A stretch of 64,000 bases of DNA, from NCBI GenBank assembly GCA_949318235.1, contig OX439129.1, positions 33,844,027-33,908,026 on the forward strand, given 5' to 3'. Under the pieces are notes generated by a model. The model had not been told where the DNA came from. It saw nothing but the letters and a program-made list of their open reading frames with translations, and ran no database searches. The position numbers and the translations under genes are program-made. Source of the stretch: Ecdyonurus torrentis (lineage: Eukaryota > Arthropoda > Insecta > Ephemeroptera > Heptageniidae). Of the stretch, positions 54,348 to 64,000 are shown in pieces. Every line of letters starts with the position of its first letter. Position 1 is the stretch's first letter.

Positions 54348-55310
54348 GAAAACTGTGAACTTTTTTTTCTTCTCTCTCTCTCTGTTCGAGGGAAACGTCA
54401 ATGAAATTTCTCTATTTCTTTTCTCTCTCTCTCTCTCTCTTTTGCAACTTGCAGTAAAATAATGTATGAGTGTGTGTGGTATCTGTTGTATAATAATAAA
54501 ATATTTTAAAACTAATTCTTATCATAATAATAAAATTTACACCTTTTATAATAGTGATGATCATTTAATTATTATGTGTATACATTATATAGTATTGTAT
54601 GCAAATTTTTTGTTTATAAAAAAAAATAAAGAGGTTGGTTGTTATATTGTATAATAATAATGTATGCACGGTAATTACTTGCTATAGCTTTTATGTGAAC
54701 ACCTCTACATCGTAAAAAGAAAAGAAAAAAAAAATAATGTATGTGAATGAGAGATTGAAATTTGTGATGGCGTCCATAAGTTAAACAATAGAAAAAATAT
54801 AAAATACCAACATGGACATCATACATAGAGGGTGTAGCTTTATATATGTTTCAAAATAATAATAATAATAATAGATGGTATACTTTTGATAATTTGTTAT
54901 ATATTTAATGCTGTCCACGCTTGTCCACTCTCTATTACTTTATGATATCAAGAAGAAAAAAAACGTACTTGTATATTTATGTAAAGAAAAACTTTTATAA
55001 TATTATAGGAGAAGCCCTAGAAATACTTTTAGAAAAATCATATATAGTCTGTCTTTTTAAGATGTGTTATCTTTTATTATTACTTTAAATTCTGTCGTCT
55101 TGCATACAAGAGCACACAATTTTGATAATAGAAATTAAAAAAGTGATAGTCACTTTTTTTTATTTTTAAGAAATCCAGCAAGTAAAAGGGTCAGCTACCC
55201 TCAAGATAACATTGAATACACACTTCTATAAATATATATTTTTTAAATAATATAATGTAAAAAGAAAACGGGATTGAAAAGTTTTTTTTTTTTTTTTTTT
55301 ACTTTTATAT

Positions 55311-55357
<47 letters not shown>

Positions 55358-55817
55358 AAAGCATATAAACCGGTTTTTTATTATATTTTATATACATGAC
55401 GATTTTAATGTCACAAAAATGTGTCGTTTCTATTATGTTGAGGAGAAAAAGACAAAAACAAAACAAAACTTGTACGTCTATAAAAATTTGAAATGAAATA
55501 AAAACGAGGCGTTGTTTAGGAATGCCAAAATTTTGTAGATCAATTATCAGTAGTGCTTCATGTCACTTTTCGTTATTTTTATAGTTTTTTTTCTCCCTCT
55601 CTCTTTCTCTCTCGTCTTGTTTTTGTAAAAAAAAAAAAAAAAAAATACAATCGTAAATTTGTACCCCTTTTTGTTTTGTATGTGTACTTTTAATTTGACA
55701 TTAAAAAAATAGAACCATTTAAATTATACTGAAAAAAAATCAATCGGTCATCGAACTATATACAAAAAGTTTTAATATGTTAAAAATATTTTTAATAAAA
55801 ATCACATGTAAATTCCT

Positions 55818-55820
<3 letters not shown>

Positions 55821-55895
<75 letters not shown>
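55821..55895. repeat. (CT)n microsatellite
   Basis: About 75 bp of CT. Confidence 0.95.
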
Positions 55896-55901
<6 letters not shown>

Positions 55902-56644
55902 CTCATGAATTTTAATTAAATTCAAATTAGTCGACGATTTACATTGTATTATTATTTTTTTTTTTCGTCTTAAGTTGAAATTTACGTTTCCTGTTATATG
56001 TTTTTAGTTTAAGAATATAGAGTATTTATATTACGTTAAAGATTTAATTAACAGCATCTTTTTAAGACTGAATTCATTAATATATATATATTTATAAACC
56101 TATAGTATGGTAATGGTCAATATATATAATTAAAACAAAAATTATGCAAAAATTTAAAAACTTTACCTCCATGACCTAAGATCAGAATCATAAATTATAA
56201 AAAGTATATAAAGTTATACATAATATTGTATAAACAAATGAAACGTTACTTAAACTTGTTTTAGTTTTTTTTTATTATTATTTGAACATCGATAATATAT
56301 TTTATATTGCTTGTATATATATATAATAATAAATCTCTATTATTTAATAATAATATTGACAACAAAATTGGAGTCTAAAATGAGGTATATCCGCTCATCT
56401 CACAACTGAATTATAACTTTTTCATGTACAAGTAAAAAATAAATAATAAAAAAATAATATTATAAGAAAAACTGTACCTTATTTGCAAGAGAAAACTTCA
56501 TTATTATATAATAAATTTTAAATATTTTCGATTGATCGATATTTATTATATTCTTTATTTTAAAGAATCGATATATTAGATGATATTATATATTTGTATA
56601 TTGAAGATCAAGTTGTTACATTCTGATAGTGACCTGATTAAATA

Positions 56645-56647
<3 letters not shown>

Positions 56648-56693
<46 letters not shown>

Positions 56694-56865
56694 ATTCGCC
56701 TTTACTTCCAATATGACTCATTGAAAGTAATATGTTTAAAGATCGACTGCTGACTGTATGCGTGTGGCCCTTACTTCACTTTATATAACAAAGATAGAGA
56801 CGGGTGGTCCAGTTAGCCTCTCAATTATCTCCACTGCCCTGTACAATTGTTGTCCACTTGATGAG

Positions 56866-56920
<55 letters not shown>
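56648..56920. repeat. Two (GA)n tracts around a complex segment
   Basis: GA at 56648-56691 and 56869-56920, with about 180 bp of complex sequence between (TGACTCATTGAAAG, GGCCCTTACTTCAC, CCACTGCCCTG). The middle holds TGACTCA, an AP-1 site, at about 56714-56720. Confidence 0.85.
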
Positions 56921-56923
<3 letters not shown>

Positions 56924-57414
56924 CTTTTTAATTATTTATATATAGTTGATCATGTTTATTAAAAATATTATACATATAAATTTAATTAAAAGTATAATAA
57001 ACGCTTTTATATTTATAAAATTATAGTAATTTTATGCGGTTGAAAAATGGTGTAATATATAATTATTAGTATAGAATTGTCAATCATATTTAATGTTGAC
57101 AGGTCTTATGATTAACATAATTTTGTCACCTAGACAGCAGAGAAGACGGAGAGAGAGAGAGGGGGGGGGGTATAAAAAAAAAGAAAAAAAAGGTGCAGTC
57201 ACTCAAACAAAAGAAGAAGAAAAAAAATAGTAACATTAGCATGCAACAAGTTAACCGAAGAAATTGTCACTGTCTCTTAATATACCAGTTTTGCCACTCA
57301 CATAATTTGATCATTTTTTGATATCATATTATTATATAGCTTGTTTGTAACTGTGGCGGTATAATATAAAAGAAATTTAACTTAGCGTTTGATTTTATAT
57401 AAAAATGTCCTGCT

Positions 57415-57417
<3 letters not shown>

Positions 57418-57474
<57 letters not shown>
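57418..57474. repeat. (CT)n microsatellite
   Basis: About 57 bp of CT. Confidence 0.95.
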
Positions 57475-57476
<2 letters not shown>

Positions 57477-58559
57477 GTCTCTCATTTTATATATATATAT
57501 ATATTTTTATTTTACCGAAGCATCATATCTGCCTGTCGTTTTCTATAAGACTAAATGGAGAAGTTATGTTTTCAGGGCGTGAGGAGCGTACTACTTGCCT
57601 TACTAGCTGCAAGAAATAATAATAATAAAGTTTAGAAGGCTTCTTGATCATGTTAGAAAGAAAAAAAAATGTTTTTTTTTTTAACGGAGAGAGAGAGAGA
57701 GAGAAAGAGATAGAAGGTGAATGGCCCAAGCTTATCACTCTCTAAAAGTTTTTTTTCTTCTTCTTCTTCTTCCTTTTCTCTCTAATTCTTTATGCAAAGG
57801 TCATGATCTTTTTTCAATGATGCTTTTTAGATGCTGCGTAATCTTTTTTTTTTTTTTTTTTCTTTTTTTTTTTTTCCTTCGTTTGATTTCTTATAGTATA
57901 TAATATGTACTCGAATAAAATTTATATCTATATACAAGCATAGCGTGAACTTTTAAAACCATTTTCCCACATCACATCTCATCTCTTTATATATTATTAT
58001 AAAATAAAGATATATTCTTGAAAAAGGAAATAGTTTTTCACATAATTTTAGAAAGAAAAATATAATATAGATAACGAAAGAAAAAATTGATTACTTTATA
58101 TTATGTTGTATAAGAATAAAAAAAAAATGTTATTAAGAAATTGATGGTGAAATAATTTTTGACATGAGATTGAGAAAAAATATATAAATAAAAGAAGCAA
58201 CATATAACGACAGGTCTTGTCCTCTTTGCGTGATTTACAACCGGTTACTCATGAACGTAATATCTAATCATTTATTAACACCATACACATCACATATAAC
58301 ATATAACATACTTTAAAAAAAAAATTATATTGTATATGATGGTTTCTACACTTAATATTTTATATAAAGTTCAAATGAAAAGGTTGTAATTTTTTTTCCT
58401 TTTAATTTTATTATATAAAAAAAACTTAAGTAATAATTTTTATATTAAGTATACTTAATATTTTTTAATTAAATAATTTTTCAGTTAAGAAAATGAATCA
58501 TAAAGTTTGTTTTTATGTATAAATACATATAATTTTTATATTATAGAGTGTTTGATAAT

Positions 58560-58700
58560 TACATGGGTCATGGCTACTTGAAGAAATATAGTCCAAGAGT
58601 TGGTAAGAGATGTCTAAAGCTTGGAGATATATGTGAGCGTGTGGTGTGTAAACTTGTGCCACTAATATTTTGTAGCAAAAGGGTGAAGTAAGGCAGCTGT

Positions 58701-58736
<36 letters not shown>

Positions 58737-58920
58737 TACATACATACATACATACTAGAGAGAGAGAGACAGAGCTAGGAGCTAGGGTAGGCCAAACTGC
58801 CTGGTGCCTCAGCACATAAATCCAGGCGCCTCTCCACGTGTCCCCCAAACCCCCTCCCTCTCCTAACCCACCCACCCCCACACCACATTAATATGCAACT
58901 AACCAGCCTGTGGACAACCA
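58560..58920. other. Complex island with CATA and C-rich parts
   Basis: Contains a (TA)n tract, a CATACATACATACATAC repeat near 58737-58755, GCTAGGAGCTAGGGTAGG and a CCACCCACCCCCACACC-type segment up to 58884. CACGTG lies at 58835. No coding support. Confidence 0.3.
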
Positions 58921-59473
58921 ACTTTTTGTTTACGTTTTTCTATAATAAAAAAAAGTAACATTTTTTTAACACTAATATATTCTATCTGTATTTTTTTTTT
59001 AATAAAATGAGAGAGAAAAAAATATATAATAATAACAAAAACATTTATTTTTATGGGAAATTTATTTCTCTTAATATATGAAAGGAATTAAATAAATTTT
59101 TATATACATGTGGGAATAATAGAACTTTGTTTTTTCTATATTCTTTTTTATGATATTTCATATTGTTTTTGACCTTATATTTGAAGTTCAAATTTTTAGT
59201 AATATGTATGAAAAATTGTACTATGGGAAAATGTTAAAACTTGTAAACTTTGCTTTGATAATATATATCTTTGTACTGCGAACAGTCGTATATATATATA
59301 TATATATAGCGAAGTACTATGGTATTATTGGGTACCTTTATAGTAATAAAAAAATCGAAAAAACTGCAGACAGACAGAAGAAGAAGAAGAAAAAACTAGT
59401 TCTACTAGTAAAGTGTGTAAAATAAGCAAGGAACGTTTTGTTCCTGTCAGTTTAAATGATCATTGAAGGCGTG

Positions 59474-59513
<40 letters not shown>

Positions 59514-59673
59514 AGGATAGGCATGAAGCCTTTTGATGAGCTAACATTATTCTTTCTTTCTCTCTTTTCGTGTCGACTTAAAAATCGACCTACATTTTAT
59601 ATATCTCTTAAAAAAGTTCTTTATTTTTTTCCTCTAACACTAGATCATTATTATTTCCATTTACCAACCCTAT

Positions 59674-59674
<1 letters not shown>

Positions 59675-59728
<54 letters not shown>
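59675..59728. repeat. (TA)n microsatellite
   Basis: About 54 bp of TA. Confidence 0.95.
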
Positions 59729-59730
<2 letters not shown>

Positions 59731-59964
59731 CTAAAAAAAAAAAAACTTTTTAACATTTTTGTTCATGCTGCAACGTTTAAAATATATTATATAAAAATTG
59801 CTTCGAGGGACAGTTTGTACGTTTGAGTTATGTTGAAAGAATATTTTGGTTTAATATTCCTCATTTTCAAAAGTTAAAAAAGAAAAGAAAAGGAAGAAAA
59901 AAAGGTCATGAAATTTGACCCTCTCGCAGCACGGTCAATATTTTCACCACTGCCATTACATTAC

Positions 59965-60025
59965 AGCGCCTGCAAAAATGTGTCGTATAGTCAACCCGCT
60001 TTTCACCCTAGATGAAACAGTGGCC
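59965..60025. repeat. Dispersed paralogous block, copy 2
   Basis: Same orientation as copy 1 at 38437, 21.5 kb away and in the other intron. It lies in a complex island (59930-60060) with few A/T runs. Confidence 0.5.
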
Positions 60026-60329
60026 TATTATACAGGCGGCTAAGTTAAACTTTGTTAGATAATCCCTTATGATAATATTGAAAATATAAAATATAGGATT
60101 AAATTTTATTATTATTATAACAATATAAAGAGGATTATTATTTTTTTGTATTATTATTATGAATGAGATCACCTATTTAATAATACTTAAAAATAAGTGA
60201 TATCAATTTACATACAAGTAAAATAAACTTCTTTATGTTTTAATTAAAACTTTCTTCTTCCCTTATTAATTTGAAATAGGGATAACAAATGAAATCTTCC
60301 ATGTATATACATATTGACTGGACGATATT

Positions 60330-60500
60330 TGCAGACGTTTAAGTCTCCATTTGGTACCGTTGGCGGCGCACCTGTCAAAAGACTCCAGTCAAATAGACCC
60401 ACCTCCAGTTAATGTTGCCCCACCCCCCCTGACGTGTGTAACCAACTGTGATTGGCGGGTCTCTTTAAAAGTCCAGACATAATAAATCAAGGTCTGCTGG
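60330..60500. other. Complex low-A+T island, candidate enhancer
   Basis: This 170-bp block stands out in base composition. It carries CACCTGTCA, which combines an E-box with a MEIS half-site (CTGTCA), an inverted CCAAT box (GATTGGC), TGACGTGTG and several CCACC/CCCC runs. No open segment in it has splice sites. I infer possible cis-regulatory function only from composition and motifs. Confidence 0.35.
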
Positions 60501-62100
60501 ATATAATATGTTGTGTTCTTTTTACTTCAAGTGCTATGTAATATACCAATTGAGATAGCTCGTTTATATGGTTTCTCATTTATATATAATATATATTATA
60601 TGATATAATGATAAAATATTTTATATTTTAAAATGCAATTTTATATCATTTAATTTACTATTTTAAATAATTTAATGATTAACGTAAATTATATTTAGAA
60701 TCTTACAAGTATGGGACACAGCAATTTTCCTACAAGATTATTATTTAATATTATGTATGTTGTACTAAAATTTATTATATGAATCAACACTTTTTTTTTC
60801 TTTTTTTTTGTAAAGAAAAATTATATAAAATAATTTAGACAGAGAAAATTAGCAACTATAAATGATGTCACTCTTTTTTAAACTCGCGCGTCTTTTTTTT
60901 TTTTTTTTTTTGTATTTAAATCGAAAAGGCGTAACTTTTTTATATTCTTCATCTGTTGTTGTTCTCTGGGTGTCGTCTATGATATCTTTTCTTATAACTT
61001 GGTGGTTCCCACGCCCCAGTGTCTATAAGAAGCAATTACGCCCACCCCCTCTTGTAAGAAAAGTAAAAAAAAAAAAAAAAAAAAAAGAAGAAGAAGAAGA
61101 AAATCATCTCCTCCCATAATGTCTTAAGGGACACCTTAACACGACATTGTCAACTTTTTTTTTTTTATATCACATACTCACCCCTGCGTATATGATTTTT
61201 TTTTTCTTACCCTAAGAATATAAAATCATTTTCTTTTATCCAAATGAATTGGTTGTTACCATGTAAAACATTTTCTTTAGACTAATGCTTAAGAAAATTG
61301 CATTTTTTTACATGCATGGGGGCTGCGCAAAATAGATTTCATTATTATATTATTATTATTTTTTTTTTACCCCTCACCTTTTGTTATATAACAAGAAAAA
61401 GATGTGTGAATATTACATTTACTATCTAATTTTAAATTACTTTCTATACATATATGAAATTTTCTTTCTTTCTTTTTTTTTCTTTTTTTTTTTTTAAAAA
61501 GAGAATTTCCCAGGCCGAGCATATTTCTCCATTCTGTTCTGACAGCTAAGTTAAAAAATAAAAAAAAATAAAAACGAAGAGAGCTACAGCGTGACTATAC
61601 GCTAGGTCACGAGAGATACAGAGAGAAGATCATAGCGTTCGTTCGTTCTTCTTTTTGCTTGGAGCTCGCAAATTGGACCTCCCAGCGTGGAATATAAATC
61701 AATACTTTAATATCAAATTATGAAAATCATATGGCAATTTTAATAATATACTTTTTATATATATTTATATATTATTTAGAATGTATATTTTCATCCTTAT
61801 ATAATTTTATAAATAAAATGGATAAAGATCGAAAAAAACAAAACAAAATATTATGTGTTAAATGAGGACAAAATACTTATCGAGATGAAATAGCTTTTTC
61901 GTGGGGTCATGATTGCAAAAGTTTGATGGAAAATAGTTTGTATTTATCTATATAATAAAGCTTGTCGAATTCGATGATGATTTAAATGTGAAAATTTCAT
62001 GTTTATTTAGGTTTGTCAAAAATACAAAATACTTAATGGAGAACTCATATATGTACGCAATTTTTAAAAGGCAATTTATGTTTTAAAAAAATAAATAAAT

Positions 62101-62248
62101 TAGAGAATATATAGAATGTTGTATGTTGCTTATATATACGTCCCTTTATTTGTTGGTTGTAGTCATTTGTTGTAATTGTTGTTATTGTGCTGTGGGGCTT
62201 TACATGTCGGGCGCTGTGGCTTACTGTGTGTGTTTTGCTTTCTTGCAG
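62101..62248 (+). promoter_or_regulatory. Complex intronic sequence before the WCPRREW exon
   Basis: The 150 nt before the exon lack the usual A/T runs. They include a GTTGT-rich stretch (TTGTTGGTTGTAGTC, TTGTTGTAATTGTTGTTATT) and then CTGTGGGGCTTTACATGTCG, ending in the acceptor TTTTGCTTTCTTGCAG. Drosophila homothorax is known for an ultraconserved exon-intron junction element implicated in splicing control (Glazov and co-workers, 2005). This segment or the junctions at 17330 and 62344 are the natural places to look for its counterpart. I cannot check conservation here. Confidence 0.35.
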
Positions 62249-62344
62249 GCAAATGGTGTCCACGGCGAGAATGGACAGCGGCGGACAGTCGTGGTGACGC
62301 ACGGAGAGGGGTTCTCTATTCTTCAGTATTCCTCGGTAGTCCTG
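62249..62344 (+). CDS. hth: Homothorax exon preceding the homeodomain-coding exons
   Basis: This 96-nt exon (32 codons when spliced, phase 1-1) is flanked by CTTTCTTGCAG| and |GTGAGT. It encodes G-KWCPRREWTAADSRGDARR followed by GVLYSSVFLGSP. This matches the Drosophila Hth block W-C-RREW...RRLYSSVFLGSPD, which as I recall lies shortly before the acidic stretch and the GIFPKVATN homeodomain start. Vertebrate MEIS proteins lack this block, so it also points to an arthropod. WCPRREW carries an extra proline relative to the fly form. Its symmetric phase means it can be joined either to the microexon or directly to the linker exon (giving EAGKWCPRREW) with the frame kept. A different frame is open across the same stretch, but it gives no family match. 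The homeodomain itself must be downstream of this window. Confidence 0.9.
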
Positions 62345-63458
62345 GTGAGTGTTATATATATACACACGTCTAATCCAAATTCTAAACTATATATTATAGA
62401 TAAAAATTTAAAAATCGTATATCAGTCACTTTATATATTAACTTCCTCAACATAAGATCGTAAAAATATCAGTTAAAAAAAAATCAAAACTAATTCTAAA
62501 ACTGTTCCATATTATTATATTATAATAAAATGTACTATTTTATTATATCGTAATATTAAATTTGACATTTTTATATTAATTAAATTAATAAAAAATAAAG
62601 TTACTTTTTTTTTTTTAACCCGCATGTTTGAAATAAGTTTAAATATTATAAATTAAATTTTATGCAATATTATTAGAAATAAAATACTTTGTATAAGTGC
62701 TATTTTTATTTTTTATTTTCATGTGATATCTAATAAAAGTTTTCTTTCATTTTCTTTATTATATATTAAAAAAAAAAAAATACACATAAAAGTAAAAAAT
62801 CATGAAATAAGTTTTTTATTTTTTTCTATCGTATATATTCAGACTACTAAATGTAACACCACAAAGTTCAGTTTTAACAGCTCATAAACTCAGTTTAACT
62901 ACTGTTTTAAAAACCTACCAAACGTAAGTTTTATCGCGTTGTTTCAATCCCCTATGCTAGTGCTCTTTTAAAAAAGATTTTTTTTTATTATTATTTTATT
63001 CTTAGATGAAAACGACCACAGAATGAGATTCAAATAGGTTTTTAATATAATAAAGTCCTCTGAGAAAAAAACAAAACAAAACGGTTTTTTGTTTCTACTT
63101 TTAAGAAGAAGATATAATTTTTTGGTTTATGTTTTGTTTACAATTTAATTTTATTTATTATTGAAGTATAAAAATGATACAATATATCATAAAATAATAT
63201 CTTTAATGTTTTTATTTAAAATTGGCTTTATATGTTTATATGTAGATTTTTTCTCCTCTTTTTTTATTTATTTTTTCTCTCTGTTGTTTCTTTTTTCTGT
63301 TGCTTTTTTCTTTTCTATGGCTGTGTTTTTAGAGATACCCCAAAATGTGTTCTATGTTTATGCCGGCTTTGCTATAGTGATAAAAAAAAGAATACAATTT
63401 AAAAAAGAATATCTACCACGAAATCGTTGTGTACCATTATTTTTGTGTGTTCTCTCTG

Positions 63459-63460
<2 letters not shown>

Positions 63461-63505
<45 letters not shown>
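63461..63505. repeat. (CT)n microsatellite
   Basis: About 45 bp of CT. A matching (GA)n tract lies at 63875-63920. Confidence 0.95.
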
Positions 63506-63508
<3 letters not shown>

Positions 63509-63641
63509 CTACAGTTTTAGTTAGACGAGAGAGAGAGCATTCTTCTGTATATGTGGAAGCTCTAAAATTGGTTCTTGGTGTAACAGCTCGTGTATGTATA
63601 CCCCACTCTATACCCTTACATAAAAGCGCGCAAACTCAGCA

Positions 63642-63767
63642 ATCTCCATGGTAACTCACAAAGAGAGAGAGAAAGATATATATTTTTTACTTTTATTTTT
63701 TTGCTATATAACATTTTCGTTTAATTCCGTAATGTTAGCTGTACGCCTGCTCAGTTTCCATAGTTAC
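63642..63767. promoter_or_regulatory. Pair of X-box-like sites within an inverted repeat
   Basis: ATCTCCATGGTAAC (63642-63655) fits the X-box pattern, and GTTTCCATAGTTAC (63754-63767) fits it with one mismatch. Each is next to a copy of GCGCAAACTC in opposite orientation, near 63627 and 63770. The block therefore forms an imperfect inverted repeat of about 150 bp. Confidence 0.4.
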
Positions 63768-63872
63768 AGAGTTTGCGCATTTGATAGTAAAGTTTGCCAC
63801 CTCTAGTATGCTCCAATCAACATTGCATTCGCCTTTATAACAGAGTGATGGCGCTACTCGCAACAAAAATAC

Positions 63873-63925
<53 letters not shown>

Positions 63926-64000
63926 ATACGCACTATACTGTAAGAGAGAAAGAGTGAGTGAAAAAAAAAAAGTTTATAGGCGGGAAAATTTTACTGCTGC

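Larger units (their letters stand above)
62345..64000 (+). other. hth: Start of the next homothorax intron
   Basis: After GTGAGT the sequence is A+T-rich with no further exon that I can recognise. A (CT)n tract lies at 63461-63505 and a (GA)n tract at 63875-63920. The stretch at 63570-63860 is more complex and has two RFX X-box-like sites and a 10-bp inverted repeat (GCGCAAACTC). The intron runs off the right end. Confidence 0.75.

Noticed and set aside
62123..62365. Overlapping frames as a nested antisense gene
   Set aside because: They are shadows of the G+C-rich exon and its non-repetitive flank.
62123..62455. Alternative 110-codon frame across the third exon
   Set aside because: The frame giving WCPRREW...LYSSVFLGSP matches the family and the intron phase. 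This one does not, and it reads through both splice sites.

Overview
This is a very A+T-rich eukaryotic window, dominated by intron, with no bacterial or viral gene organisation. Three short G+C-rich open segments are flanked by good splice signals and joined by compatible codon phases. They spell a protein that I recognise as insect homothorax (Hth, the MEIS-class TALE homeodomain protein). The segments are 17195-17330, 42135-42191 and 62249-62344, all on the + strand. The first carries RPPSSSLSYPGAGNEDVRSP, then SGGTPGPLSQPP and SGDNNSE. The last carries KWCPRREW and VLYSSVFLGSPG. These match, from memory, the region of Drosophila Hth and vertebrate MEIS between the N-terminal MEIS/PREP (HM) domain and the homeodomain. 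The homeodomain exons must lie to the right of the window and the HM-domain exons to the left. The organism is an insect. The extreme A+T richness and dense (GA)n/(TA)n tracts would fit a parasitoid hymenopteran, but that lineage guess is weak.

Layout: 1-17194 is the 3' part of a long intron. 17195-17330 is the Pro/Ser-rich linker exon. 17331-42134 is a 24.8-kb intron with a microsatellite-dense zone at 26.0-28.4 kb, a hAT-like MITE with a perfect 8-bp target duplication at 35.5 kb and a 1-kb inverted-repeat element at 40.9-41.9 kb. 42135-42191 is a 57-nt microexon. 42192-62248 is a 20.1-kb intron. 62249-62344 is the exon just before the homeodomain-coding part, and 62345-64000 is the start of the next intron.

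The most interesting feature is the microexon. It starts with GTGAGT directly after the acceptor AG, so its 5' edge is both a 3' splice site and a consensus 5' splice site. This is the signature of a recursive-splicing (ratchet) site or RS-exon in the middle of a 45-kb intron. Joining the upstream exon (ending GCAG) to it rebuilds CAG|GTGAGT, which looks stronger than the microexon's own donor (CAG|GTAAAG). The exon can be skipped without changing frame. Weaker ratchet-like sites sit at 27681/27682 and 48807/48808.

Between the exons there are islands of complex sequence carrying recognisable transcription-factor motifs. These include a perfect PBX-MEIS composite site (TGATTGACAG at 51198), four palindromic CREs (TGACGTCA), RFX X-box-like sites and several palindromic E-boxes, plausible cis-regulatory elements of a large developmental gene. 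I see no tRNA, rRNA, CRISPR array or intact transposase gene. The remaining open reading frames are low-complexity translations of microsatellites or chance frames.
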